A stretch of 64,000 bases of DNA from Orientallactaga sibirica (GCA_036365145.1 JAEOAD010000018.1:13312501-13376500), one strand, 5' to 3'; shown: positions 22,546 to 34,194, counted from the first letter of the stretch. Notes: generated by a model not told the origin, from the sequence alone. Numbers and translations are program-made.

Positions 22546-22625
22546 ACTGACTGCTTCTCTCTGTAGGTTACAAAATGAACATTTTTCATCCATAGACCAG
22601 TCAGTCAGCTCCTCTGGTTCACAGT
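22546..22625 (-). CDS. LCORL: LCORL internal exon (probably exon 3), 80 bp
   Basis: The acceptor is a pyrimidine tract ending in TTTTAAAG and the donor is GTAAGT, directly after a Ser codon. The exon encodes (D)[17 protein letters not shown] followed by CNLQREAVS. The first Asp is split with the previous exon, which ends in G. The CxxC pair (CSFC) inside an acidic, Trp-containing stretch is a recognisable feature of the LCOR/LCORL N-terminal region. Whether it binds zinc cannot be told from here. The exon closes in phase 0, which fits the start of the next exon at 21529. Length and phase leave no doubt that this is spliced coding sequence and not a retrocopy. The nearest repeat is a B1 SINE in the following intron. 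Confidence 0.85.
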
Positions 22626-23261
22626 CTTTAAAAGAGGGAAAAATATTAATTAAATATACTAACTTTATTAAAACCAACAAAATTACCATTCTCCACAAGC
22701 AATGGCAAAAGAAAAAAATGAAAAAATAAAAACCCTCACTATCAATAGTAAGGGGGCTGACTTTAAGATTAAACTGATGATATCTAGAGACATAAACAAA
22801 ATTTTGCTCTGTGATGAGACAAAATGGCAAGAATAATGAGCTGGTTATAGATGAATAGTACCTAACAATAGAATTTTAAGTATGATCTAACCTGAAAAAT
22901 TTCATTTTTATTTTTGCTAGGAATAAAATCTGAACAAAGAGGAAGATACAGACAGGAAAGGAATGAATTTTGTATACCATGCAAGACGACATGTGATAGA
23001 GAAATGGAACAAAGAACCAAGACAAAAGAAAAAATTTGAGAAAATAGAAAATTGTCTAAGAAAGCAAAGAGAATCAAATTCTTGAATCAAAACTAAGACG
23101 AGATTTTTATTATATTTTCAAACACTCTGTTCAAGAGTGTAAAAGAAGGTAATCAAACAATGTGCATCACTCAATACAAAATATACTGTTTCTCTTTTTT
23201 TTTTTGCCCAGAAAACTATTCGTTACAATTCAACAGCTGTAATGTATTTGTAAGTTTCTAG
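22626..23261. other. Unassigned LCORL intron sequence
   Basis: Immediately upstream (gene sense) of exon 3. The pyrimidine tract of the acceptor is at 22628-22645; nothing else is recognised. Confidence 0.35.
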
Positions 23262-23271
23262 AACACACACG

Positions 23272-23309
<38 letters not shown>
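23262..23309. repeat. (CA)n microsatellite
   Basis: About 22 CA units with two early interruptions (ACGCATAC). Confidence 0.95.
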
Positions 23310-23313
<4 letters not shown>

Positions 23314-23475
23314 ATCTGATAAAGCTATCTTACAAAAAAAAAAAGTATGGTAATATTGTCATTCTACCTACATTTAGTAGATACACTAATTTTCAAATTA
23401 CTGCTTACAACAAAATGTCCTTTCAATTTTTCCTCAAATAAATTTACATAAAGAACCTTAAATAAAACCTTATCA

Positions 23476-23689
23476 GGCTGGAAAGATGGTTTAGCAGTTA
23501 GGCACTTGCCTACAAAGCCAAAAGACCCAGGTTCTATTCCTCAGGACCCACGTAACCCAGATGCAGAAGGTGGCACATGCTTCTTCTGAAGTTCATTTGC
23601 AGGAGCTGGAGGCCTTGGCTTGCCTATTCTCTCTCTCTCTCCTCTTTCCACCCCCCCCTCTCTGTCTCCTCTCTCAAATAAATAAAAAT
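23476..23689 (+). mobile_element. DIP-like SINE, short form
   Basis: GGCTGGAAAGATGGTTTAGC head and CT-rich tail. TSD AACCTTATCA at 23466-23475 and 23690-23699 is exact. A small insertion (CTTCTTCTGAAG) sits in the body. Confidence 0.92.
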
Positions 23690-24057
23690 AACCTTATCAT
23701 TTGAGATATTTACACATCTAACTGAAAAACATTGGTCCACCATAGAAATTCTCAAAATGCACAAGGAAGCTGAATACACGTCTCAGCTAAGTTGATTAGC
23801 AAACAAAGAGTTTCTTGTAAATAATAATGAATAAATAATACTGGTTAGGGTCATGTATTGATTCAAATATACACAACAGAAGAACATTTAGTTTGTATAA
23901 AGATTTTTGCCTGCAGTACACAAAAAATTATATAAATTTACAAAGGACAAAAAATAAGAACATAAGATACAGTACAGGACAATGGAAAGTTGTTTGAGGT
24001 CTGAAAGTCTGCAATGGAAACACAGTTAAGAGGTATGACCTCTTTAAGCCTCAAAGT

Positions 24058-24240
24058 TTTTAAAAAATTTATTTATTTGAGAGAGTGTATGGGTGTGCCA
24101 GACCCTCTTCCTCATGCAAACAAACTCTAGAAACACATGCTACTTTTGTGCATCTGACTTTAAGTGCACTGAAGAATCAAATCTGGGCTGGCAGGCTGTG
24201 CAAGCAACTGCCTTTAACTGCTGAGCTATTTTCCCAGCCC
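24058..24240 (-). mobile_element. DIP-like SINE, diverged
   Basis: Complement orientation; head remnant GAGCTATTTTCCCAGCCC at the right. Flanking AAGCCTCAAAGTTTT and AAGCCACAAAGTTTT are an imperfect TSD. Confidence 0.8.
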
Positions 24241-24639
24241 TAAGCCACAAAGTTTTGTTTTAATTGCCTTACATGTACAATGAGGATTTAACACCTAACT
24301 CATTTGAAGATGAAATGAAAATGTTATTAAATATAAATCCCATTCAAAGGCTAGTTATTAGCAAGATAGAATGACCAGTCTTTCTGCATATCACCATACA
24401 TGTCTTTGATAAAAGTTAGTTTGCCAAAAATTTTTCTACAGACTTCATGAATTAAAAATTTTAATTAATGTGTATGATTAAAAACTAAGTCTTGACAAAG
24501 TTAGAGCTATGTAGGCTAATATTGTTTTGGGGCCTTAAAATGAGATGGGAAGAAGTGTATAATTATAAGCTGAGGCACTAAAAGAAAAAGCCAGACAAAT
24601 TTCCCAAGCCACCCACTTGTGATTTGGGGCGGGGGGGCA

Positions 24640-24778
24640 GGGGGGTGAGGCAGGGTCTTGCTCTGGGTGACCTGGAACTCTGTGTACACTAGGCATATCT
24701 CAAACTAGGGAAGATACTACTTATTGCCTCTGCTTCCCCAGTGCTGGATTTACAGGCCCACACTGCCATACTTGGCTC
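24640..24778 (-). mobile_element. Old B1 SINE
   Basis: GAGGCAGGGTCTTGCTCTGG through CCCCAGTGCTGGATTTACAG to CCATACTTGGCT is the complement of a full B1 with scattered mutations. A G-rich run precedes it. Confidence 0.75.
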
Positions 24779-25077
24779 TTCCTAGTTACCTTGAATTTCT
24801 GCCATACAGCATGAGATTTTACCTTAGATAGCATGTCTGTAGCTGGTGTCATGTACAGGAGCCCACTTTCCTCAAATCACTCCCAATTCTATTGCAGATG
24901 TTAAAGATACTTAATATACAGCATCACTACAGCACCATGGTGCCCTCAAAGCACAACATAGCTTGCATAGGGCAAGAAAATTTTATTGCTAGTTTAATTA
25001 TTGCCTTATGAAAGAAATACAGCATTAAGATTTTTTTCACCAGGAAATACAATCTTTATTAATTACATATGTATACT

Positions 25078-25165
25078 AGACATAATGGTGTATGCTTTTA
25101 ATCTTACCGCTGAGGCAGGAAGAATGCAAATTTGAGGCCATCCTTAGGAAAACCCAGACTCAAAA
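25078..25165 (+). mobile_element. Degenerate B1 SINE fragment
   Basis: GACATAATGGTGTATGCTTT and GCTGAGGCAGGAAGAATGCA resemble a decayed B1 with internal loss. Confidence 0.5.
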
Positions 25166-25533
25166 GATGATATATAGTATGAATATATATAATATACTAG
25201 ATATAGCCACATATTAACAGTCACAGAAATTCTGAAAGTTGCTGGCAATCCAAAGAAGGTATGCTTTTGAAAAATTGCTATGTGTTGAGTATTAAGAGAT
25301 GAAAATTTTAGGTTAAGACAAATAACAATTGAAACATAAAAACAAGGCATTGATTGGTGCTAAGATTAAATTGTCTTCTTATTTTAGTAAGAATTCTTCA
25401 GAGAAAAACTAAATAAAATAAATGCCTACACAATAAAATACACAGTCATTAAATTTTGCCCAATTCAAAACATTTATAGCTGTACTTTACATATATTTAA
25501 TATGTTCTCTTTCTATATTAAATTTTGGCTTTA

Positions 25534-25695
25534 GCCAGGCAAGGAGACACACACCTTTAATCCTAGCACTCAGAAGGCAGAGGTAGGAGGACTGATGTGA
25601 ATTTAAGGCCAGCCTGAGACTACATAGAGAATTCCAGGTCAGCCTGGGCTACAGCAAGACCCTACTTTGAAAGACCAAAAACAAAAACAAAAAGG
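25534..25695 (+). mobile_element. B1 SINE, full length
   Basis: GCCAGGCAAGGAGACACACA to GCAAGACCCTACTTTGAAAG with an (AAAAC)n-type tail. Confidence 0.88.
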
Positions 25696-25925
25696 CATGA
25701 CACAGTTTTAAAAAATATATATAGGAAAGAAAGTTTAGAAAAATCAACTACAGCCCTGATTTCTTCTCTTTCAGCTATTAAATATTAATATGCATTCATT
25801 TCACACAAAAATGACAATCAGATTTCACTTCTAAAACAAGTTATCTCCTGTTTTGGAACGTTAATACATGAAGGTGTAACTTGAAAAGGATTTAAATAAT
25901 ATCTTAGAGAAATAGCCCTATTAAC

Positions 25926-26069
25926 AGCCAGGCATAGTGGCACATCTGCAGTTCCCAGTTCTGCAGAGGATGGGCAAACGTCGCAAGTTTGAGACCAGCC
26001 TGGTCTACATACTGAGTTCTAAGCCAGCCAGGACTACCTAGTAATAGCTTATCTCATAAACACCAAAAA
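25926..26069 (+). mobile_element. Old B1 SINE
   Basis: GCCAGGCATAGTGGCACATC, GTTTGAGACCAGCCTGGTCT and an ending CTTATCTCATAAACACC. More diverged than other B1 copies here, and with an older central sequence. Confidence 0.75.
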
Positions 26070-26077
26070 AGAAATAG

Positions 26078-26289
26078 CTTTTTTTAAAAAAAATATTTAT
26101 TTTATTTATTCACAAGCAGAGAGAGACAGAAGAAAGAATGGGCACACTAGAGCCTCCAGCCATTGCAAATGAACTCCAGATGCATGCTCCACTTTCTGCA
26201 TATGGCTTCACATGGATATTAGGGAATCAAATTCGGATTGCTAGGCTCTGCAGGCAAGTGTCTTTAACTGTTGAGCAATTTCTCAAGCC
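26078..26289 (-). mobile_element. DIP-like SINE, short form
   Basis: Complement orientation with T-rich end at 26078 and head at 26270-26289. AGAAATAGC and AGAAATAAC flank it as a short TSD. It is inserted right after the tail of the B1 at 25926. Confidence 0.85.
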
Positions 26290-26299
26290 CAGAAATAAC

Positions 26300-26879
26300 C
26301 TTTTTCCAATTTTAGTATATGCACTGCCAAAGTGAGGACAGCAATAGCTTTTTTTAATAACAGGCAATGTCAAAACAAAAACTGACAATTGTTGACTGCT
26401 ATAGGTCAGTTTTTCTTCATGGTTGTATATACCTGTGGTTAAAAGTCTGGTTCTTACCATTTTATCTGATCTGTCTTAGAAATTACGAGACTGAAATCAC
26501 AGAACTTTAGCACTACAGTAGGGACTTTTCTACATACTAAATATGGCCTCAGGCAAGTAAAATTATCTGGGTTCAGTATCCTCCTTGGCAAATAAAGAGA
26601 GTAACAACTGCACATTAAGATTCTAGGAAAATTAAATAAAAACATGTATTACACCCAAATTCAAAACATGCTTCATTTTTCTTTTCTTTTCTTTCATTCA
26701 TTTTAGTGAACTTTTGTCCCAAAATAAAAATTTACAGTTTCCAAAGACACTGAAATGAAGACTGAAAAGGAGGCCAAGCAAGCTATAAATCTGTTTATTA
26801 TGATCATTGGACAATGGTTTCAAGTGTACTGATTTTGGAGAAAGATGGTGATCATTGAGCAATGCAATTAAAAAATATT
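26300..26879. other. Unassigned intron sequence
   Basis: AT-rich; no exon or repeat recognised. Confidence 0.35.
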
Positions 26880-26962
26880 TTAGCAGGGTTTATTGCTCAG
26901 TGTTGCAGTGCTTGTCTAGGATATTCAAGGCATCGGATTTGATCACCAGTACAGCACACCAA
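26880..26962 (+). mobile_element. Possible decayed ID-type SINE
   Basis: AGGGTTTATTGCTCAGTGTT and GCAGTGCTTGTCTAGGATAT, then TGATCACCAGTACAGCACA, keep the spacing of an ID head with many mutations. Confidence 0.4.
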
Positions 26963-27499
26963 ATATTTCATATACATATAGTCAATAATTTTTCATTAGA
27001 AACATCTTATTTAGTAAACATTTTGGAAAATACAAAAGGAAAAAAGCTAAAAGATAATAAACTGATAATTGTATAGCTGGGCTAATTAGGATAAAGAAAA
27101 AAAATTCCCACAAACTTCCAATATTCGAAAAGAAAGATAGGTTATATACTTCTTATTTTGTGGACACTGAAATAAAGGAATACATTATGAAATAAAGGAA
27201 TAAATAGCATTGTGGTTGAAAATTTGATATTTTGGTGCAATGGACCAATGCCTCCAAAAGCATAAGCCACCAAATTTCACATAAGAAAAACAGATACCCT
27301 CAATAAATCTATTAAAAAACTAAGTTCAATCATTATGAATTCCTTCCAAAACAGACAGCATCCACCCAGATGGTTTCTTTACAATTTGTTCCAGAAATAA
27401 GAAACAGAAAATATTTCTTTACTCATTCTAAGATTCAATCATTGCCCAAATACTGAGACCAGTCTGAACACTACCTCACTCTAGGAATATTCATAAAGA
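26963..27499. other. Unassigned intron sequence
   Basis: AT-rich; no feature recognised. Confidence 0.35.
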
Positions 27500-28310
27500 G
27501 ATGCTCAATATTCAAGGTCATTGGGAAAGCACAAATGCTAATGATAACAAAGCACTCCATAGCCACCTGTATGACTAAAATTCACACACTGGAAACAACG
27601 TGCCAGCGAGTCTAAGGAGCAACAAAAGCTACACTCCAAGGGATCCAATCAGGATGGGCATCGTTGAAAACACGTATAATTTCCATATTATCTAGTAATG
27701 ATGTTACTACATATTTATGCAAATGGAAAAAATGTTGAAATATTTTGTCCACCAAAACCTTGGGTATATTTATAGAATCTTTATTTGTAATTGCCAAACT
27801 TGAAAGTAGCCAAATGTATTCACTAAGTAAGTGGGTAAGCAAACTGGTGTATCCACACGTGCAAGTATTTTGTGAAAAGCACTACCAAGCCGCAAAGCGA
27901 CAAAAAAACCCTTACGTGCATAGTGCTAAGTGAGCAAAAGTAAATATGGAAAAGCTATGTACCTATGATTCCAACGATCTGACATTTTTGAGAAAGCAAG
28001 TATCAGAGACAATAAAAATACAATGTTTCCCTCAAGTTGTCAGAAGTGGGAGTGATGAATGGGTAGAGATCAGTATGGCTATGACAGTGTTGGATATGGT
28101 ACTTTAATAGTGAATACATGACATTGTACATTTGGAAATATAAAACAGACAAAGAGTAAACTTACTGATGAGCTTTTATTACTAATCATGTGTAAGTTCT
28201 AGCTCAACAAAATGGTATGATAAAAGCACTCAAGGGCACATGAAAGTAGTACATGGTAACACTATACTGCCTGCTCACTGTGATTCTGTAAACCTAAAAC
28301 TGCTCTAAAT
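27500..28310 (+). mobile_element. Ancient L1 (L1M-type) 3' portion
   Basis: Keeps the block order of the L1 ORF2 end and 3' UTR: TCATTGGGAAAGCACAAATG, ATTTGTAATTGCCAAACTTG, AGTGAGCAAAAGTAAATATG, TCAGAAGTGGGAGTGATGAA, GACATTGTACATTTGGAAAT. Heavily mutated, with no frame. Confidence 0.6.
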
Positions 28311-28335
28311 ACAATTATTTTTAAAATTAGAATTA

Positions 28336-28570
28336 TATACACTTAAGACATATATCACAAACACTTTCCAAGTTCAACTGTACTTCCAAATAATTTTCAA
28401 TATATAAGCTCCAGTCATCTAAAAGATGTATTATAATTTATTCAACCAGTACCCTTTTGCTGGACATTTAGCGTGTTTCTCCAATCTTGGCATTATCAAC
28501 ACTATGACTAAATATATTAAGTCACTACCTCAGGTAAATGTGACCACATTTCCTTCTACATATATGATTA
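28336..28570 (-). mobile_element. Ancient L1M-type fragment (minus)
   Basis: TTTATTCAACCAGTACCCTT, TGGACATTTAGCGTGTTTCT and CCAATCTTGGCATTATCAAC match a very common old mammalian repeat, which I believe is an L1M 3' part. Confidence 0.45.
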
Positions 28571-29017
28571 AAACTGATAACAATAGCAGCAAAATAATAG
28601 TCAATTTGCTGCTTTAAATAATATAATCATCATTTCCTTTAAAGAACTTCTTACCCCCTTCCTCTGAAAGAGAAGCTGCTGTTCTAACTATACGATATAA
28701 GAAAAATTTAACTAAGGTAGAAAATAGGAATGAATTTTTGCTTGAAAAATCCTAGGATCTCAGATAGACAGAATAGGAACAGAGACAAATTATGTCAGAA
28801 ACTTTTCTGGAAATATACAACATGTTTAGTTTGTAAGACTCAAAACTTCTTTGAAGACCTCACTCCAGAGACACTCTTTTCCAAAGAACAAAGTAATGAG
28901 ACAGATCAAAGATAATACAAAACTATTATCTAGCAGTACTCAAAACTCTCTTTCAAAACCATTTAGTCTGGAGGTGGTTCCAGACTGAAGAGTTAAAATG
29001 GAAACCCCTCAAAAGAC

Positions 29018-29019
<2 letters not shown>
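28571..29019. other. Unassigned intron sequence
   Basis: AT-rich; no feature recognised. Confidence 0.35.
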
Positions 29020-29078
<59 letters not shown>

Positions 29079-29081
29079 ATA

Positions 29082-29137
<56 letters not shown>

Positions 29138-29152
29138 TACACACATACATCT
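29020..29152. repeat. Compound microsatellite (GT)n(ATGT)n(TA)n
   Basis: About 21 GT units, five ATGT-type units, then about 20 TA units. The spurious Cys/Val and Tyr/Ile open frames over it are not genes. Confidence 0.97.
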
Positions 29153-29301
29153 TCAATTTTATAAAATACTTTACAATGTAAAGTACTAAAATAAAATTTA
29201 GAATGTTTTGCAACAGCAGCAGGTTTGTAAGATAAAGTCCATTTAATTTAAAAGTATCCAAATAATATGGGTTTAATTTCATTATTAAGAAAAATTGAAA
29301 G

Positions 29302-29752
29302 CCAGGCATGGAGGCACACACCTTTAATCCCAGCACTGGTGTGGTAGTTTGAATATATGTCCCCCAATATATTCAATGTTTTATTACTTTATAGTTTGCA
29401 TCTGCAATCACCTTGCTAGAGGCAAGGTCACTGGGGGCCAGTCTTAAGGTGTGGTGATGGTTTGAGATTCCATTGTAAAGATATGCAAATGTGCCTAGCA
29501 GGAGTTCCTGAAGTGTGCTGTGTGACCTTTTGGCTGTAGTTTTACTCTGTGTGCTGTGGTGGCTGGTTGGCTTTCTCTCTCTCTGCCTGGCCTTGTGAGA
29601 GCAGGCCGCTACTTCTGCCATTATGGAACTTCCCCTGGATCTGTAAGCTTCAATAAATAATATCCCTTCCTCCATAACTGTGCCTGGTCTGGAAGTTCAT
29701 CTCAGCGAACCTGAAGCTGTCTGCTACAACTGGTGAGGCAGAAAAAAAGAAA
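29302..29752 (+). mobile_element. Very short B1 split by an LTR
   Basis: Left piece 29302-29339 (GCCAGGCATGGAGGCACACA to CAGCACTGG) and right piece 29734-29752 (TGAGGCAG then A-tail). Without the LTR the B1 is only about 47 bp, followed at once by poly(A). AGAAAAATTGA lies on both sides as TSD. Confidence 0.75.
29340..29728 (+). mobile_element. Solo MaLR LTR with perfect 5 bp TSD
   Basis: Same family as the LTRs at 3212, 4803 and 6396. TSD ACTGG at 29335-29339 and 29729-29733 is exact. It agrees with LTR 3 of the array at the five variable sites. AATAAATAATATCCC carries the polyadenylation signal. Confidence 0.93.
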
Positions 29753-29759
29753 AATTGAG

Positions 29760-30224
29760 AGTAACATACAATAATCCTTTGTTGCCCAATTCATTTGGTT
29801 CCTGAATTGCTAACAGTGAGTAACAACAACTCAGATTTCCAATGGTTTACCTAACAACATACACTAATCCATTTGAATCTGGCACACATATCGTGAAAAT
29901 GTTATACTTGTGCTAGGAATCTAATTAGTATTTTAATAGTAAATAAGATCAAGCACTCTTATTTAGAAAAGAAAGAAACCAAGAGGTCTAAAGATACATA
30001 GGCGTCTGTAACAGATAGCTTTTTACATGCTTCTTAAAGAGATTTGGTACTTCAATAGCAGAACTTTAATTTTTCTTCAAAAAATATGACCTTTGTAACC
30101 TTGAACACATGTAGGTTTGTTACTATAATGAATGTCATTCTTCATTCACCATCAAATTTTCACTAGAAACTATTTGCATGTATGTGTGTATGTATATATG
30201 TGGTGCGCCTGTATGTATGTGTAC
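29760..30224. other. Unassigned intron sequence
   Basis: AT-rich, with a TATG/TGTA-rich patch at 30178-30240; no other feature. Confidence 0.35.
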
Positions 30225-30227
30225 ACA

Positions 30228-30496
30228 TGTGTATACACATAGAGGTCAGAGGCAGACAATCAAGTGTATAACAAAATGTTCTCCATGATACTTTTTGAGA
30301 CAGTCTCTTTCTGAATTCAGAGCTCACTGATGGGTTAGGCAAGTTACCAGGGATCCTCCTAACTCCACCTCCCTAGCACTGTGGATTACAGGTGTGTACT
30401 TCACTTCCAAGTCTGTCATTTATTTATGTGCATTTTGTAGAATCCTCACATTTGCACAGCAAGCAGTTTTCCCACTGAGTTGACTCCCCAGCCCCT
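30228..30496 (-). mobile_element. B4-type SINE (B1-like plus ID/tRNA-like halves)
   Basis: TTTGAGACAGTCTCTTTCTG, TAGCACTGTGGATTACAGGT (B1-like, minus), followed by GCACAGCAAGCAGTTTTCCC and GAGTTGACTCCCCAGCCCC (tRNA-like head, minus). Confidence 0.7.
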
Positions 30497-30525
30497 AGAA
30501 ACATTTTTAAGTTCAAAAAAGGAAA

Positions 30526-30650
30526 ATAAGCTAGGTTCCCAACACCTGGGAAGTAGAGGTAGAAGGATCGCTGTGAATTCGAGGCCACCCTGATCCCTAA
30601 GATTACATAGTGAATTCCAGATCAGCCTGAGTTAGAGTGAGACCCTACCT

Positions 30651-30680
<30 letters not shown>
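30526..30680 (+). mobile_element. B1 SINE, 5' part altered, with 29 A tail
   Basis: CCAACACCTGGGAAGTAGAG, GAATTCGAGGCCACCCTGAT, GTGAGACCCTACCTC followed by a pure A run. Confidence 0.88.
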
Positions 30681-30683
<3 letters not shown>

Positions 30684-30825
30684 AAACTAAAATAAGAGGG
30701 AAAAATTTATTTGAAGTATCTGTCTGGGGGAGGGAGAATGTTACACATTTGGGTTAAGAAGGGCAATAAAGCAAAGATGTAAATATGTATGTATGTGTGT
30801 ATGTATATATGAGTTTAAAATTTTT

Positions 30826-31053
30826 TAATTGATTTATTTATTTTAATTTTTTTAGAGAGAAAGAGAGAATTGGCATGCCAGGGCCTCAGCCACTGCAACA
30901 GAACTCCAGACACTTGTGCCACCTAGTGAGTATGTGCGACCTTGCACTTACCTGATCCTTGTGCATTTGGCTAATGTGGGATCTGGAGAGTAGAATATGG
31001 GTCCTTGGGCTTCACAGGCAAGCACCTTAACTGCTAAGCCATCTCTCCAGCCC
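30826..31053 (-). mobile_element. DIP-like SINE, third variant
   Basis: Complement orientation; middle block with CCACCTAGTGAGTATGTGCG and CTTGCACTTACCTGATCC is shared only with 51548-51754. AGTTTAAAATTT and AGTTTTAAATTT flank it. Confidence 0.85.
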
Positions 31054-31164
31054 AAGTTTTAAATTTATAACCCTGTCCCCCCAAAAGCATAGTTTAAGAA
31101 AAGAAAGTATGAGATAAATTTGAAATAAAAGAATTGTTAGATATACATAAATCAAACTACTTCC

Positions 31165-31510
31165 AGGACTGGGGAAGATGGCTCATCAGTTAAAAGCACT
31201 TGTACTGAAAGTCTGTTAATCAGAGCTGGATACCCAGCACCTATATAAATCCAAATATACTTTGTATTTACACATGTGTCTATAATTCAATGGACTTATG
31301 GCAATTGGAAACAGCCAGGGGAATCCCAAAACTCACAGGCCAGCTAGACTGGCCTTTCCAGTGGTGGGAAGACAAGAGACTGTCTCAAAAAACAAGGTAA
31401 AAGGAGAGGGCCAGCACCCTAAGTTGTCCTCTTATCTCCACCCATGTGTCTCGACATACTTGTAACCATGTACACATACATATAAAAACACACACATAAA
31501 TAATCATAAT
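31165..31510 (+). mobile_element. Old rodent tRNA-derived SINE (B2/B3/B4 type)
   Basis: GGACTGGGGAAGATGGCTCA head, GGCCAGCTAGACTGGCCTTT, GAGACTGTCTCAAAAAACAA, and AAGTTGTCCTCTTATCTCCA near the end, then CA-rich DNA. Confidence 0.6.
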
Positions 31511-32479
31511 CCTTTAACAATGAAATCCTACCCAGCCGTTAAGAATGATGATCCATAACTACATACACAAATGACACAGCAGGTCTGAAATTCTGTGTAC
31601 ATACTATATATACCACCTTAACAGAAGAATAAGTATACACAAATTTCACACATACATAAGTATATATGCTGTGTACTTATTATATATCCCACCTTAACAG
31701 AAGTATAAACAAATTTCACATTTCTACAAAAATGTGAACAGATTACTTCAGAATAACAAAATTAGGAGTGATTTCTTTCTACTTAATATTTTTTAGTTGT
31801 CCAAATGAACGTGTTTTTTATTTATATATAAAGAAACCATGTATGGTGCTGAAGGTACAGCTTACTGATACAGGACTTGATATATATGTGTATGTGTGTG
31901 TGTGTGTGTGTGTGTAAGAGAGTGTGTGTGTCCCTAAGTTTAATATTCAGCATGGATAAAAGAATCTAAAAACAAAATATAGGAATTCATTTCCTAGAAT
32001 AGTCTATCCTTTGTTCATTAATGCATATCTGAAGGGAACTATACATACTACAATAATTCACTCACAAAATGAATACTGTTATATATAACTGTATGTTAAC
32101 TAGATAAATAAATCAAAAAGAGAAATTACAGGTCACAAGTAGAGGCAATTAAGTTTAATATCACCTGCAAATGTGAAGGCAGAAGAAGGAAGAAGAGTAG
32201 CAGGAAGAAAGGAAGAGCAGTGAAACATCCTGCCTAAGTTCTTGGTTCTTTAGACTTTTTGCCTTTATTAATTCCTAAGTGCAATAATAAAACTATAATT
32301 ATTTAGCAGTGGTTATAAATATGTTTAGATTCAAATATGTAATTCAGGGTATAACTATACTTAAATACAAATGATTAAAATTAAGACATTAAAAAAGCTC
32401 TCCCTGTCCATTATTATGATAAAAAAAAAAAAGAAATGGGTATGTTTTCGTGTCTCCATCCTTAAGGAAATACATTCTA
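31511..32479. other. Unassigned intron with local repeats
   Basis: Contains a short direct repeat (CACCTTAACAGAAGAATAAG at 31614 and CACCTTAACAGAAGTATAAA near 31690) about 75 bp apart and a (GT)n run at 31886-31914. Otherwise unique. Confidence 0.45.
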
Positions 32480-32815
32480 CACTATTGAAAGCACATTCCT
32501 AAATGGCACATCTATAGCACAACCTTCAAAGCTCAGAGAACATAGTGGAAGAGGGGCCAGAAAAATGTAAGAGCTGGAGGATGGAAGAAAAGTGCTGTGA
32601 AATGCTATCTTCTTGGCATCACGTAACTGTTGCATGTATAAACTCAGAGCAGCTACGATTATCTGCAGAAGACTAGGACTATCAATATTCAATCAAGGAT
32701 TGGGGGAGGCTCCTGAGCCCTGCCCCTTTCCTACAGAGCTATTGGGTTAATGGTGGCTGGAAAAGGGGTACACTTTCTTTAGTGGTGTAGACACTGGTTA
32801 CAAGTTGTAAACTGA
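32480..32815 (+). mobile_element. L1 3' UTR fragment (older, Lx-like)
   Basis: AAAATGTAAGAGCTGGAGGA, CTTGGCATCACGTAACTGTT, GCAGCTACGATTATCTGCAG, GGCTCCTGAGCCCTGCCCCT match the 3' UTR I know from rodent L1 elements. No ORF2 precedes it. Confidence 0.65.
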
Positions 32816-32980
32816 GGCAGGCATGATGGCACACACCCATAATCCCAGCACTTGGGAAGCAGAAATAGGAAAATTGCTGTGAATTCAAGGCCAGCCTGAG
32901 ACAACATAGTGAATTCCAGGCCAGTCTAGGCTAGAGTGAGACCCTACCTAAAACAAAACAAAATTAAATTTAAAAAAAAA
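32816..32980 (+). mobile_element. B1 SINE, full length
   Basis: GGCAGGCATGATGGCACACA to GTGAGACCCTACCTAAAACA with an A-rich tail. Confidence 0.88.
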
Positions 32981-33970
32981 ACTTGCATTTTGCCCGTGCT
33001 CTGGAAAATTAGTCTCCACTCATTATTCAACCTTAATTGAACTGAGACACATACATACACACACCTCTCATCAAAGTAGAAGAGGGACTAGTAGGAAAGA
33101 AAGAGTTCAGTGAAAGTGTGAGAGTGACAAGAAAAGTTTATGGAAGACTGAATATCATCAAGATGCATTATATGCATGTATGAAATTATCATAAGATACA
33201 TTTTAAAAGGCATGTTCTACATGGATGTTCACTTACTGAAGACTGGTGAATGGGGCAAGTATATTTCCTATAAACTTTTAGATTCAAAAATGAATTACCC
33301 TATTCAACACTAATAAAGAACAAGCAAAAACTTCTGAATAATCCCAGCCTCACTGTACTGATTCCATCTGATGCCACAGATAAAATTCTCAACCAGTATT
33401 TATGTTGTAATTTTTGAAAAGGATGCTATACTAAATAACAAGTCACATTACAAAAATATAAAGCTGAAGCGAAAAGGCAGTATTTCATATGACAATCTGA
33501 GTTCCAGAATGCCTATGTCATGTGCCACTAGAGGTGTCAGCTACACACCTGTACCCTACATTGCTAGAAGTCCAAAGACTTCCAAGAGTTACTGAAAAAT
33601 ATTTGAGCATTGACTACTTGCTAGAAATAAAGTTATACAACAAATTCTGACCTTTAGGAGTAAAGGTCTCAAAGACATTACAGCTGCTGGTAAACAATAA
33701 GGATAGTCAACAGGTGCTGTAAAACCTGCTATCTCTGTCTATCTGCAAGGCCCAACCCACCCCAAGGACTGTTTGAGAAAACACAAAAGTAACTTAATGA
33801 GTATAAACTATTAATGAAACAAATAACCTTTATGGTTCCATAATTTAATAAAGCTGGGTAAAGTTCACCTGATATTCACATGATTATGTTATTATAAACA
33901 TAGTTAGAGCAATAGCAAATGAAAAAATATGTGTTCTTAGTTTACTCATAGATTTGCCTCTCTAATATTA
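32981..33970. other. Unassigned intron sequence
   Basis: AT-rich; no exon or repeat recognised. Confidence 0.35.
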
Positions 33971-33974
33971 TTAG

Positions 33975-34194
33975 AGTTTTTTTTGAATTTGCAAGCAGGT
34001 GAGGGGGGTGGAGGGTGAGGGAGACGGACAGGGAGACAAGAGGGGTGCATCACAGCCTCCTGCAGACTGCAAACTAATTCCAGATGCAGGCATTACTCCA
34101 TGCATCTGGCTCCATGAGGACACTGGGGAATCGAAGCCGGGCCTTTAAGCTTTGCTAGCAAGCTCTTTTAACCACTGAGCCATCTCTCCAGCCC
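33975..34194 (-). mobile_element. DIP-like SINE, diverged
   Basis: Complement orientation; GCATCTGGCTCCATGAGGAC and the head GAGCCATCTCTCCAGCCC. The purine-rich tail has become G-rich. Confidence 0.85.

Noticed and set aside
22546..22625. Exons belong to LCOR, not LCORL
   Set aside because: The peptide agrees better with my memory of LCORL across all three exons, but LCOR is close, so I left some doubt in the confidence.
28998..29336. Cys/Val- and Tyr/Ile-repeat open frames
   Set aside because: Created by the GT/TA microsatellite; the same holds for the frames at 47921-48391.
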